DNA from: Actinomycetes bacterium | GTDB taxonomy: Bacteria > Actinomycetota > Acidimicrobiia > Acidimicrobiales > Palsa-688 | Assembly (NCBI GenBank): GCA_021816565.1 | Contig: JAKAXN010000009.1 | Span: forward strand, 1-28,542 | Length of the DNA stretch: 28,542 nucleotides | Direction of reading: 5' to 3' | Part shown: positions 1 to 7,339 of the stretch, piece by piece | Layout of the letters: every line of letters begins with the position of its first letter | Numbering within the stretch: position 1 is the stretch's first letter | Made by a program: the position numbers and the translations under genes | The notes under the pieces: model-generated | Seen by the model: only the letters and a program-made list of their open reading frames with translations | Told to the model about the DNA's origin: nothing | The model's database searches: none

Positions 1-24
1 CTTTCTCCTAGCATTCGGGGCGCC

Positions 25-336
25 ATGAGCACGTCCTCCCCCCAACTCCCCCCGGCTCCCGCGGCCGGTCCCGACGCCCTGGTCGAGCGGGCCTACCAGC
101 TGAGCCGGTCCGGTGTCACCCCCGAGGCGGCCGACGAGCTGATCGCCGCTGCCGGACCGGCCCGCCGGGACCTGGAAGCAGCCCGGGACCGGGTGGCGAC
201 CCGGGTGCACGCCCGGGTGGACGACTTCGAGGCCACCGCGGCGCTCCAGCTGCTCAACCGGGCCCTGAGCCGGGCCCCCATCCACGATCCGCTCGACTGG
301 AAGGTGCGCTGGACGCAGCGCTTCCGCAAGCCCTGA
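25..336 (+). CDS. Small hypothetical protein (103 aa)
   Basis: I do not recognise this protein. It has a Pro/Ala-rich N-terminus and then an acidic, probably helical segment (residues about 17-85) rich in Ala, Glu, Asp and Arg. It ends in a basic aromatic tail (DWKVRWTQRFRKP). There is no signal peptide, membrane segment or cysteine, so it is probably a small cytosolic helical protein. The ATG has no clear Shine-Dalgarno sequence, but a TAGCAT hexamer lies ten bases upstream, which would suit a very short leader. It faces the next gene tail to tail across a strong hairpin. The frame has actinobacteria-like third-position GC. Function unknown. Confidence 0.6.
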   Translation: MSTSSPQLPPAPAAGPDALVERAYQLSRSGVTPEAADELIAAAGPARRDLEAARDRVATRVHARVDDFEATAALQLLNRALSRAPIHDPLDWKVRWTQRFRKP

Positions 337-360
337 GCGGCCGGCGTCCGATGCCTGACC

Positions 361-396
361 AGGGCGGCCCGGACCAGGCCTAGATCGGGCCGCCCT
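361..396. terminator. Convergent hairpin, probable bidirectional terminator
   Basis: An 11-bp perfect inverted repeat (AGGGCGGCCCG, then CGGGCCGCCCT) flanks a 14-nt loop between two convergent genes. It includes the TAG stop of the minus-strand gene. There is no T-tract, as is common for hairpins in very GC-rich genomes. Confidence 0.5.
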
Positions 397-1369
397 GGAA
401 GGCTGCGAGGGTGATGCCGGATCCGGCCAGGGCCTTGAGGAACGCCCCCGGCTCGTCCACCAGCTCGGCCAGGCCCCCGGCCCCCGGGCGGGCCAGGCGG
501 TCGGTGACCGCCAGGCAGGCGGCTTCGGTGGCCACCGCGGCGGCAACCACCGCCGGCGGGCTGGCGCAGCCCAGGATGCGGGTGTCGGCGCGGTCGTCCA
601 CCCACCCCCTCATCTCCACCCGGACGGCGCCGACCAACCCCTCGGGGTGGGGCGGGCGCAGCATGGGCAGCCACGACGTGAGGCGGTCCCGGCGGGTGGC
701 CTCCATCCGCGAGGTGATCCGCCGGCATTCCGGGAAGGCCGGCTGGAGCAGGATCGGGTCGGCCAGCGCGGCCCGGTAGCAGTCCGCCCCGCCCACCGGC
801 TCGGGAAACCACACCAGCTCCCGACCGGACCCGCCGGGCCGGCGGCGCCACCCGCCGTCGACCCAGTCCACCGAGATGCCGGCCAGGGCCGCATGGTGGC
901 GTCGGGCGCAGGCCGGGCCGCCGGTGCCCAGGCTGGACACGTGGACCTCCTCCACCCGGTCGAACGTCCCCCGCATGCGGGCCGCCAGCACGCATGACAG
1001 GCCGGGGGCCATGGCGGCGCCCACGGCCAGGAACCGCCGGCGGTTGCGGGCCCGCTCGTCCAGGTCGAGCAGTACCCGGACGTCGACAGGGTCGTCGAGC
1101 GTGCACACCACGTGGCTGCCATGGTCCAGGGCGGACACCACCGCCCGGCGGGCCCCGGCCGGCACGGTCACCACGGTGACGTCGGCAGCTACCGGGTCCC
1201 CCGGCGCCCCCCGACGGACCTGGACGGCGCCGGGCCAGCTGTCCGATGCAGCGGCCACCCGGGAGGGATCCCGGTGTATGACAGTGACGGTGTCGAAGGT
1301 CTCATCGGCGGCCAGCGCCTGGGCCACCCGGCGGCCGACCGCTCCGAAGCCTACGACTGCGGCGTGCAC
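380..1369 (-). CDS. NAD(P)-binding dehydrogenase-like protein (saccharopine/diaminopimelate dehydrogenase-like fold)
   Basis: The N-terminus has a Rossmann dinucleotide-binding motif, GFGAVG at residues 7-12, followed by the beta-alpha pattern seen in saccharopine-dehydrogenase-like and homoserine/diaminopimelate-dehydrogenase-like proteins. The middle of the protein (about 110-260) would be the substrate and dimerisation domain, and I cannot assign a substrate. There is no signal peptide, so it is probably a cytosolic NAD(P)H enzyme. The start is a GTG at 1369, ten bases past the stop of the small membrane-protein gene, which suggests co-transcription. It closes the minus-strand run that begins with the sigma-factor gene. 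Whether it belongs functionally to the MauA-like cluster is open. Confidence 0.65.
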   Translation of the reverse strand: MHAAVVGFGAVGRRVAQALAADETFDTVTVIHRDPSRVAAASDSWPGAVQVRRGAPGDPVAADVTVVTVPAGARRAVVSALDHGSHVVCTLDDPVDVRVLLDLDERARNRRRFLAVGAAMAPGLSCVLAARMRGTFDRVEEVHVSSLGTGGPACARRHHAALAGISVDWVDGGWRRRPGGSGRELVWFPEPVGGADCYRAALADPILLQPAFPECRRITSRMEATRRDRLTSWLPMLRPPHPEGLVGAVRVEMRGWVDDRADTRILGCASPPAVVAAAVATEAACLAVTDRLARPGAGGLAELVDEPGAFLKALAGSGITLAAFQGGPI

Positions 1370-1378
1370 CGGTCCGGC

Positions 1379-1516
1379 TCAGCCCAGCTCTTCCGGGGGC
1401 AGCTCCCGCCAACCACCCCGCTGCGGAGGGGTTCCTCCCGACCCCCGCAGCCGGACGATGCCGGCGATGATGACGGTCGCGCCCAGGGCGAGCAGGGAAT
1501 GGCGCAGAGCCTTCAT
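1379..1516 (-). CDS. Small single-pass membrane protein (45 aa)
   Basis: A short reading frame starts with ATG at 1516. The start MKALRHSLLALGA leads into a hydrophobic stretch (about residues 7-21, ending IIAGIV), then a basic stop-transfer RLR, a Gly/Pro-rich linker and a short acidic end (ELPPEELG). That layout fits a tiny inner-membrane protein with its C-terminal part in the cytosol. It lies 65 bases downstream of the lipoprotein gene and ten bases upstream of the dehydrogenase-like gene, in the same direction as both. Codon third positions are GC-rich, supporting coding. I do not recognise a named family. Confidence 0.5.
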   Translation of the reverse strand: MKALRHSLLALGATVIIAGIVRLRGSGGTPPQRGGWRELPPEELG

Positions 1517-1581
1517 GTCGCCGGATCATAGGCGGCCGGCCCGGCCCCGACGCTACAGCGACAGGTTCAGGGGCGGGCTGC

Positions 1582-2067
1582 TCAGCCGGGGGCGACCGCC
1601 AGCTTGAACCGGTCGCTGGAGTGGCCGTCGGGCGAGGTGCCGGTCCAGGTCACCTGCAGTACCGAGAATTGCGGCCCGTTGCCGGTCTGCACCACGTCGC
1701 TCAGGGCCAGGTCGGCCGGGGCCGAGCCGTGGAGGCCGGAGCTGTTGAGGTTCACCGTCCCCGACCCGGCGGCCCCGGATGCGTTCCACGACGTCCAGCG
1801 CACGTCGATGACGGTGGTGGTCGCCACCCCGCAGACCACCAGAAGGGTCTTCGGCTCGTAAGCCCCGCCCCCGCAGTCGAACACTGTGGGAACCGGGGCG
1901 GCCAGGGAGCTGGGCGGGGCGGTGACGATGGTCTTGGTGGTGGAGGGGCTGATGCTGCGCACCGAGGTGCTGCTGGATCCGCCGCAGCCGCTGAGAGCAG
2001 CCACCGCCACGCCCAGGCCGGCGGCCGTCAGGGCCACGCTGCGGCCGGGCACGCTCCGGCCGGTCAT
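1582..2067 (-). CDS. Secreted lipoprotein with a conserved Cys pair
   Basis: The 161-aa product has a type II signal peptide: basic MTGRSVPGR, a hydrophobic core, then the lipobox LSGC with the lipidated Cys at 28. A Ser/Thr-rich linker leads to a small domain (about 60-160) with FDCGGGAYEPKTLLVVCG (Cys65 and Cys79, a likely disulfide) followed by a WTSW motif. I associate this pattern with small secreted actinobacterial proteins of unknown function. The ATG overlaps the TGA of the upstream membrane-protein gene (ATGA), so translation is probably coupled. Its place at the end of a cluster with thioredoxin-like and MauE-like proteins suggests an extracytoplasmic role. Function unknown. Confidence 0.7.
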   Translation of the reverse strand: MTGRSVPGRSVALTAAGLGVAVAALSGCGGSSSTSVRSISPSTTKTIVTAPPSSLAAPVPTVFDCGGGAYEPKTLLVVCGVATTTVIDVRWTSWNASGAAGSGTVNLNSSGLHGSAPADLALSDVVQTGNGPQFSVLQVTWTGTSPDGHSSDRFKLAVAPG

Positions 2068-2903
2068 GCTCCCACCACCTTCCGGCCGGGCTGGACGTCG
2101 GCACCCACCGGGGGTCGCTCGCAGTGGGCCGCCCGGCGCCACCGGGCGTAGGCCCCACCGGTCAGTCCGGCCCCGGCGACCAGCACCGCCGGGACGGCCA
2201 GGTCTCCCGGCGAGCTGACTCCGCCGGCCACCAGGCCGAGGGACGCCGCCGCCCCGACCTGCACCCCGATCACCGCCCAGCGCACGGCCGGGCCGGCGTC
2301 GTCGAGACGGCGGTGCAGGTCCCGCAGGCCGGCCGGCGTGGCTGACCCGGCGGTGAGGAACACGGTCAGCCCCCGGGCCAGGCCGAAGGCCGTGGCCACC
2401 CCGAGCGCCGCGGCCGGCGAGGCGGTGAGAGCGGCGAATAACGCCACCACCAGCACCGCCGCGGTCATCAGGTAGGTGGCCAGCCCGGTCCCGATCTGCC
2501 AGCCGAAACCGGCTCCGTACACCCACGGCCGGTACCGGGCCAGCCACCCGTCGTCCACCTGGCGGCGGATCAACGGCAGCACGTCTCCGAACAGCCCGGC
2601 GTCCACCCCGGCGCCGGTTGCGGCCAGCCCGGCTGCCACCCCGGCCAGCACGGCCGGATGGTGGGCGCCGCCGGCGCCGGCAACCACCGCCGCCCCGCCG
2701 GCGGAGAAAGCTCCGAGGGTGGCACCGCCCGCCGCCGCCCCGGCGACGAACCAGCAGGCGGTGACCGCGTAGCGGTGGCCCCGGCCCCGCTCCCCGAACG
2801 GGGTGATGGTCGACAGCATCGACAGCCCGCACGGCGACCACGTCGAGCGGGCCGCGGCGGCCACTCCGGTCACCAGGGCCAGGAACACGAACAGGGCGGT
2901 CAT
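2064..2903 (-). CDS. Polytopic membrane protein with a CcdA-like SPC motif
   Basis: This 279-aa protein is almost entirely hydrophobic Ala/Gly/Val-rich segments, with about seven predicted membrane spans. Just after the first span it has STWSPCGLSMLSTITP (Cys25), which resembles the SPC motif at the first helix of CcdA/DsbD-type electron-transfer proteins. A second Cys (Cys50) sits at the start of the next span. In CcdA, two membrane cysteines pass electrons from cytosolic thioredoxin to periplasmic targets. Here the spacing differs, so the assignment is tentative. The gene lies 14 bases after the MauA-like gene, with AGAGGA ahead of the ATG, and overlaps the lipoprotein start. The context suggests help with disulfide formation in the cysteine-rich MauA-like protein. 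It could also be an unrelated transporter. Confidence 0.6.
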   Translation of the reverse strand: MTALFVFLALVTGVAAAARSTWSPCGLSMLSTITPFGERGRGHRYAVTACWFVAGAAAGGATLGAFSAGGAAVVAGAGGAHHPAVLAGVAAGLAATGAGVDAGLFGDVLPLIRRQVDDGWLARYRPWVYGAGFGWQIGTGLATYLMTAAVLVVALFAALTASPAAALGVATAFGLARGLTVFLTAGSATPAGLRDLHRRLDDAGPAVRWAVIGVQVGAAASLGLVAGGVSSPGDLAVPAVLVAGAGLTGGAYARWRRAAHCERPPVGADVQPGRKVVGA

Positions 2904-2917
2904 CGTGAGTGTCCTCT

Positions 2918-4291
2918 TTACATGCCCTGTCCGAAGGACCGGGCGTCGCCGAAGGGGAATATGGACCCGTCGCCGGCGACCAGCCAGTAACCGGCCCCGG
3001 TGGGGGTGGCGGCCATGCCGACCACCGGGTGGGCGAGGGTCCTGCCGCCCAGCGACCCGTGGAAGCCGGCGTCACCGAAAGCGAAGATCCCGCCGTCGGA
3101 CGCCACCAGCCAGTAACCCTGGCCGGTGGGCGTGGCGGCCATCCCGACGATGGGTTCGGCCAGGGCGACCGATCCGAGCGACCCGTGGAAACCGGCGTCA
3201 CCGAAGGCGAAGATCCCGCCGTCGGACGCCACCAGCCAGTAGCCGTTGTTGTCGGGGGTGGGGGCCATGCCGACCACCGGCCGGTCGAGGGCGACACCGC
3301 CGGTGGAACCGAAGAACGGGGCGGAGTAGTCGAAGATCCCGCCGTCGGAGGCCACCATCCGGTAGCCGCCGGTCTTCCCGTCGGGAGCCATCCCCACGAT
3401 CGGCTTGGCCAGAGCGATGTTGCCCGCCGACCCGTCGAAGCCGGCGTCGCCGAAGGTGAAGATCCCCCCGTCGGCGGCCACCAGCCAGTAACCCTGGCCG
3501 GTCCTGGTGGCGGCCACCCCGACGATGGGCTGGGCCAGCTTGGTCCCGTACAGGGATCCGTGGAACGGGGCGTCCCCGTAGGCGTAGACGCCACCGTAGT
3601 TGTCGGCCAGCCAGTAGCCCTTGCCGTCGGGGGTGGCGGCCATGCCGACCACCGCCTGCACCACCGGCGGCGGGGGGTTCTGGGTTGGGCCGTCCTGGCA
3701 GGGGGCGTAGTGGTCGGCCGTGTTGTCGTCCACCTGCACGACCGTGGTGCAGGTGGAGTCGAGGACCCACGGCGGGGTGCACGAGACCACCCGGCAGGAA
3801 ATGCGGCCGGAGCAGCCGATCTCCATGTGGCACTGGCCGTAGCGGAACTCCGTGCAGCCGACGTGCCGGTTGGAGCAGCTTCCGAGAGCGCACTCGCAGG
3901 TGAGGTTGTCACAGGTGGGACAGAAGTTGCCGCCGCCGCAGCCGCAGTTCTGGCACTCCCCCATGCAGTCGATGAAGTACCGGGCGCCGGCGCAGTACTG
4001 CGACCCGTCGGCTTTCCACCAGCCGCCGGCGAAGGTGCCCGGGGGGCAGGCGTTGACCCCGTTGTTGATGGTGCAGCAGAACTGGGTGTATCCGTCGCAG
4101 CAGGCGGAGGAACAGCCGCAGTTGCTGCCCGGAACGCACTCGCAGATGAAGCCGTAGGCGGTGCCCGGCTTGAGCAGCAGGTCCGTGGGGGCCACGGTCA
4201 TGGCGGTGGCGGTGACGGTGGCTTTGGCCAGAAAGCCCCGGCGGGACGTGCGCGACAGCAGGAAGTCGCCGATCCCCTGGGTGAGGCTCAT
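2918..4291 (-). CDS. Tat-exported MauA-like (methylamine dehydrogenase light-chain-like) protein fused to six C-terminal repeats
   Basis: The 457-aa product starts at an ATG overlapping the MauE-like stop (ATGA). It opens with a twin-arginine signal (SRRGFLAK, residues 16-23), as MauA does. Residues 50-198 hold 26 cysteines. CPPGT (82-86), followed by two tryptophans (91, 92) and YFIDCMGEC (105-113), resembles the MauA stretch around its first tryptophylquinone Trp. The Trp-Cys of the second quinone Trp is not conserved; Gln153-Cys154 occupies the apparent position. A proline linker (about 203-209) leads to six repeats of about 42 residues with core GYWLVASDGGIFAFGDA. In methylamine dehydrogenase the heavy chain is a beta-propeller; no heavy-chain gene is present here. 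The protein is probably extracytoplasmic and disulfide-rich. Catalysis is unproven. Confidence 0.8.
   Translation of the reverse strand: MSLTQGIGDFLLSRTSRRGFLAKATVTATAMTVAPTDLLLKPGTAYGFICECVPGSNCGCSSACCDGYTQFCCTINNGVNACPPGTFAGGWWKADGSQYCAGARYFIDCMGECQNCGCGGGNFCPTCDNLTCECALGSCSNRHVGCTEFRYGQCHMEIGCSGRISCRVVSCTPPWVLDSTCTTVVQVDDNTADHYAPCQDGPTQNPPPPVVQAVVGMAATPDGKGYWLADNYGGVYAYGDAPFHGSLYGTKLAQPIVGVAATRTGQGYWLVAADGGIFTFGDAGFDGSAGNIALAKPIVGMAPDGKTGGYRMVASDGGIFDYSAPFFGSTGGVALDRPVVGMAPTPDNNGYWLVASDGGIFAFGDAGFHGSLGSVALAEPIVGMAATPTGQGYWLVASDGGIFAFGDAGFHGSLGGRTLAHPVVGMAATPTGAGYWLVAGDGSIFPFGDARSFGQGM
2921..3664 (-). repeat. Six tandem coding repeats (GYWLVASDGGIFAFGDA type)
   Basis: Six in-frame units of 126, 126, 123, 126 and 126 nt (start to start) encode residues about 210-457 of the MauA-like protein. 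Units 4 and 5 share an identical 22-residue core and are close to identical as DNA, suggesting recent duplication. Unit 3 is one residue short and divergent (GYRMVASDGGIFDYS). Unit 6 is cut off by the stop. Each unit has a VGMAATP turn, a GYWLV strand and a GGIFAFGDA strand, consistent with a beta-rich, possibly propeller-like, domain. I know this repeat type from secreted actinobacterial proteins. Confidence 0.85.
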
Positions 4292-4818
4292 GCGACCTCC
4301 TTGGTCAGTGGGTTGGTCCAGATCAGGTACGCCAGCCCGGCGATGACCGCGCTGAGGAGGACGAGCGGGGCGCCGTTCCAGGGTTCGTGGACAAAGAGCC
4401 GGCCCAGGCGGCCCGGGGCGTCGAGAGCCCACCACGCCGATGCGGCGGCGGCCCCGGCGTTGAGCACGGCGTGCTGGTAACCGGGGCGCGAGTCCGGCCG
4501 GCCGAAGCAGCCGCAGCTCGACAGCGGCCATCCCCGGTACAGGGCCAGCAGCACGAACACCGCAAAGGCGCTGTAGGACGCCGCCACCAGGGCACCGGTG
4601 ACCGGTCCGGGACGGACCACGCCGAGCACGCCCACAGCGGCCTCGACCGCCGCCCCGGCCCTCACCGCCCCCCGGCCGACCCGGCGGCGGCCCAGGCGCA
4701 GCCCGGCCGCCTGCAGGGCCCGGGCGGTGTAGTCGGGCCGCCCCAGCTTGGCCACCCCGGCTGCGACCAGCACCGCGCTGGCGGCCAGGAACGGTGCGGT
4801 CACCGCGGGAACGGTCAC
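4288..4818 (-). CDS. MauE-like (DoxX-related) redox-associated membrane protein
   Basis: This 176-aa integral membrane protein has about four hydrophobic spans (about residues 5-22, 58-70, 75-95 and 150-168). The second half carries CGCFG (Cys102 and Cys104), the signature I associate with the MauE family of methylamine-utilisation proteins. MauE is needed, with MauD, for folding and disulfide formation of the MauA light chain. The GTG start at 4818 overlaps the stop of the preceding gene (GTGA), and the stop overlaps the MauA-like ATG, so all three are probably translated as a coupled set. The immediate adjacency to a cysteine-rich MauA-like substrate supports the assignment. A generic DoxX-like role is the alternative. 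Confidence 0.75.
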   Translation of the reverse strand: MTVPAVTAPFLAASAVLVAAGVAKLGRPDYTARALQAAGLRLGRRRVGRGAVRAGAAVEAAVGVLGVVRPGPVTGALVAASYSAFAVFVLLALYRGWPLSSCGCFGRPDSRPGYQHAVLNAGAAAASAWWALDAPGRLGRLFVHEPWNGAPLVLLSAVIAGLAYLIWTNPLTKEVA

Positions 4819-5279
4819 CTGGCCGGCTCGGCGTGGAACGAGCCGATCACCTGGTTGGCCCGGGTGGTGAGCGAAACCCGGTTGGCCATCGATCCGATCA
4901 CCGAGTAGAGGCAGAAGGCCCGGCCGCCCACGGTGAAGAACCGCTGCACCCCGGCCTGCCCCAGGATGGTGCGCTGGAGCTGCCGGGGCCGGTACGAGTC
5001 GGGCGTCAGGCCCGGCACCGCGTTGAGGGTGGTGAAGAGAGCCGTGCCGGCCGCCTCGGGGCCGAACTCCAGGAAGCTGACGAACACGTCCTCGGGACCG
5101 AGCTGTTCCACCAGTCCCCCGCCGTAGTCGCCCCGGTTGGCCGGCAGCGGCACCGTGGCGGCGTGCACCACCGGGTAGGAGGTTTCCCCGGTGCCGGCCG
5201 GCCGCTGGTAGATCGTGGCCTCCCAGCCGGAGGGCGGGGCGATGGTGAGCCCGGCGGCGTGCAGCTGCCGGCCGGTCAA
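4815..5279 (-). CDS. Hypothetical protein of the Mau-like cluster (154 aa)
   Basis: I do not recognise a named family. The protein has mixed alpha/beta composition with motifs such as GWEATIYQR, HAATVPLPANRGDYGGG, DVFVSFLEF and GRAFCLYSVIGS, and no signal peptide or membrane span, so it looks cytosolic. The proposed start is a TTG at 5279 that overlaps the MauD-like stop (TTGA); TTG is rare, but the overlap matches the pattern of the neighbouring genes. The 3' end overlaps the MauE-like GTG. Its fixed place between MauD-like and MauE-like genes implies a role in making or regulating the MauA-like product. Confidence 0.65.
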   Translation of the reverse strand: MTGRQLHAAGLTIAPPSGWEATIYQRPAGTGETSYPVVHAATVPLPANRGDYGGGLVEQLGPEDVFVSFLEFGPEAAGTALFTTLNAVPGLTPDSYRPRQLQRTILGQAGVQRFFTVGGRAFCLYSVIGSMANRVSLTTRANQVIGSFHAEPAR

Positions 5280-6058
5280 GCTCGGCCGCCGTCGCTGATC
5301 GAGGACGGGTAGAGGCGGGGGTCACCCGGTTCGATGCCGGCGGCCCGCAGCTGCTGGTCCACGGCGTCGTCGCGGACCTGGTCGGCCCGGGACCGCTCGT
5401 GCAGACCCCTGCGCAGCGGGGCTGCGGCGGTCGTTCCGTCGGCCACCGCGCTGGCCACCAGGGCCTTGACCTCCTCCCAGCCGGCCGCCACCCCCTCCCC
5501 CATGACCCGGGAGGCCGGGCCCGACACGTAGACGAAGTACGGGGCGTAGGGGATGTCGTAGTGCTCCCACACCTCGGTGGACATCACCACCGGGGTGGTG
5601 CCGGCCAGCCCGGCGATGGCGCCGGGGGACTCGGCGTCACCGCCACGGGTGACGGCCACCAGCCGGGCCCCGCCGGGGACGTCGAGCATCCCGCTGCGGA
5701 ACGCGTCCCAGAAAGCCCGGCAGGTCGCGCAGCCCGAGGTGAGGAACGCGATGAGGGTGTCGTGACCCACCCCGCCGACGGCCAGCGACACCGCGTCGCC
5801 GGCGGGGGTCACCCCGGTCAGGTCCATCACGTCGCCGGCGGAGGGCCGGCCGGGGGTGGGTCTCACCCCGGGGGCCGCCACACTCACCGGACCGGCCGGG
5901 CGGCCGGCCGGGGCCGACGGGTCCAGGTCCACCCCCATCTGGTGCAAAGCCCTCAATACGTCGGCATGGCCCCGCAAGAGGCCGGCCACCAGCACTCCTA
6001 GTAGCGCCACGGCCACCGTGAGGCCGACCACCAGCGCCGTCACTTCTCCCACCGCCAC
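5276..6058 (-). CDS. MauD-like membrane-anchored thioredoxin-fold protein
   Basis: The 260-aa product has an N-terminal membrane anchor (about residues 7-28) and a Pro/Ala-rich linker. A thioredoxin-like domain from about 75 has the redox motif CATC (Cys110, Cys113) in the setting LIAFLTSGCATCRAFW. The later YAPYFVYVSG resembles the cis-Pro region of redoxins. A basic, charged C-terminal tail of about 50 residues follows. MauD proteins are thioredoxin-like factors needed to form the many disulfides of MauA. The start is GTG at 6058. The stop overlaps the next gene's start. It is the first gene after the sigma-factor gene (54 bases), so it may have its own promoter or be read from that gene's promoter. 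Confidence 0.75.
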   Translation of the reverse strand: MAVGEVTALVVGLTVAVALLGVLVAGLLRGHADVLRALHQMGVDLDPSAPAGRPAGPVSVAAPGVRPTPGRPSAGDVMDLTGVTPAGDAVSLAVGGVGHDTLIAFLTSGCATCRAFWDAFRSGMLDVPGGARLVAVTRGGDAESPGAIAGLAGTTPVVMSTEVWEHYDIPYAPYFVYVSGPASRVMGEGVAAGWEEVKALVASAVADGTTAAAPLRRGLHERSRADQVRDDAVDQQLRAAGIEPGDPRLYPSSISDGGRA

Positions 6059-6112
6059 TGCGACATCGGCAACATTGATAGCACCGGGGCGGGCGGCGTT
6101 GGATTCCCGGGG

Positions 6113-7339
6113 TTACTCGCTCACCCAATCCCGCAGCTTCTCGGTGGTCTTGGCCAGCAGGCGGGAAATCTGCATCTGGCTGACGCCCACCTCGTCAGCG
6201 ACCTGGCGCTGGGTCCATCCGTCGAAGTACAGCCGCTTCAGGATGAGCCGTTCGCGGGGGGCCAGCCGGGGCATGAGGGCCACGAACTGCTGGCGCTCCA
6301 GGCTGAGCTCGAACCCGCCGTCGACCACCGGGACGTCCCTTCCGCCCTCGCCCTCGAACACGCCGATGTCGAGCGACTCGGGCCAGTAGTTCTCCCCGGC
6401 CTCCATGGCCTCCAGCACGGCCTCGTCGCTGGTCCCCAGCCGCTCGGCTATCTGCTGGATGGTCGGCGAGCGGGACAGCTCGTGGGTGAGCGACTCCCTG
6501 GCCTCCTTGACCGCCAGGTAGCTCTCCTGCACCGACCGGGGGACCCGCATCATCCAGGTCTTGTCGCGGAAGTGCCGTTTGATCTCCCCCAGGATGCTGG
6601 CCGTGGCGTAGGTCGAGAAGGAGGTCTCGCGCTCGAGGTCGTACCGGCGGGCCGCCTTGATGAGGGCCATCATGGCGACCTGCTCCAGGTCCTCTTTCGA
6701 CTCGCCGTGGTGGTTGAACCGACGGGCCAGCGATCGGGCCAGGCGGGCGTGGCCGGCGATCAACTCGGCCTGGAGCTGGTGGCGGGCCAGGGTCTCGGCG
6801 GAGCCGCCGGGCCGGTGTGGCCCGGCCGGGGAGGGGCTGCGGCCCCTGGTGCACTTGCGGAACATCCGCTGGTCGGTCCCCACCGGGCGCAGGCTGCGGT
6901 GCCCGGACACGGCCGGGGCCGGGCCGATCAGCAGGAGATGGCCTCCGTCACGCAGCTGATCGATGGCCCGATCGGTGGCCCGCTGCGGGGTATCCGGGCG
7001 CACCGTCACCAGGTCGACCGGTCCGTGGGGCCGGCCCAGGATGACCTGCTCGGCGACCCGGGCGCCCGGCAGCCAGCGGCTGGCGTGGCGCTCGAAGTTG
7101 GCCGCCCGGGTGGACGCCGGCAGGCAGCGGATCTCCGACAGGGAGAACGCCACCGGGCTCAGCTCCCGGGTGGCTTCCGAGGCGTAGGCCCTCAGGGTGC
7201 GGCGGTCACCTGGGCGGGCCTGCTGGTAGGCCGCGGTCACCGCCACCGCGTCGGCCACGCTGTCGACCGACCAGACCGTCGGTCCGTGGCCCCGGTCGTC
7301 CGCATCGAGCAGCGTCGGGATGACCTGGTCCTGCAACAT
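6113..7339 (-). CDS. SigB/SigF-type RNA polymerase sigma factor with a degenerate CheR-like N-terminal domain
   Basis: The C-terminal 225 residues are a sigma-70 family protein. Region 2 has DLEQVAMMALIKAARRYD and FSTYATASILGEIKRHFRD, region 3 has MMRVPRSVQESY, and region 4 is a helix-turn-helix (WTQRQVADEVGVSQMQISRLL). This resembles actinobacterial SigB/SigF/SigG stress and development factors. Residues about 20-165 match the plan of CheR-type methyltransferases: VWSVDSVADAVAVTAAY in place of motif I, FSLSEIRCLP, VDLVTV, GGHLLLIGPAP, then LRPVGTDQRMF. The SAM-binding glycines and the TGEE-like segment are lost, so it is more likely a sensor or binding domain. I chose ATG 7339, which has GGGAG six bases upstream; an in-frame GTG at 7369 is possible. 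A perfect SigB-type promoter lies upstream. Confidence 0.8.
   Translation of the reverse strand: MLQDQVIPTLLDADDRGHGPTVWSVDSVADAVAVTAAYQQARPGDRRTLRAYASEATRELSPVAFSLSEIRCLPASTRAANFERHASRWLPGARVAEQVILGRPHGPVDLVTVRPDTPQRATDRAIDQLRDGGHLLLIGPAPAVSGHRSLRPVGTDQRMFRKCTRGRSPSPAGPHRPGGSAETLARHQLQAELIAGHARLARSLARRFNHHGESKEDLEQVAMMALIKAARRYDLERETSFSTYATASILGEIKRHFRDKTWMMRVPRSVQESYLAVKEARESLTHELSRSPTIQQIAERLGTSDEAVLEAMEAGENYWPESLDIGVFEGEGGRDVPVVDGGFELSLERQQFVALMPRLAPRERLILKRLYFDGWTQRQVADEVGVSQMQISRLLAKTTEKLRDWVSE

Noticed and set aside
1582..3912. A 776-residue minus-strand open frame
   Set aside because: Only its last 161 codons (from 2067) look like protein. The rest is an Arg/Pro/Ser-rich shadow of the MauA-like and CcdA-like genes in another frame.
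2909..4480. A 523-residue plus-strand frame opposite the MauA-like gene
   Set aside because: Repetitive Gly/His/Pro/Val-rich translation that mirrors the repeats of the real gene; no family motifs.
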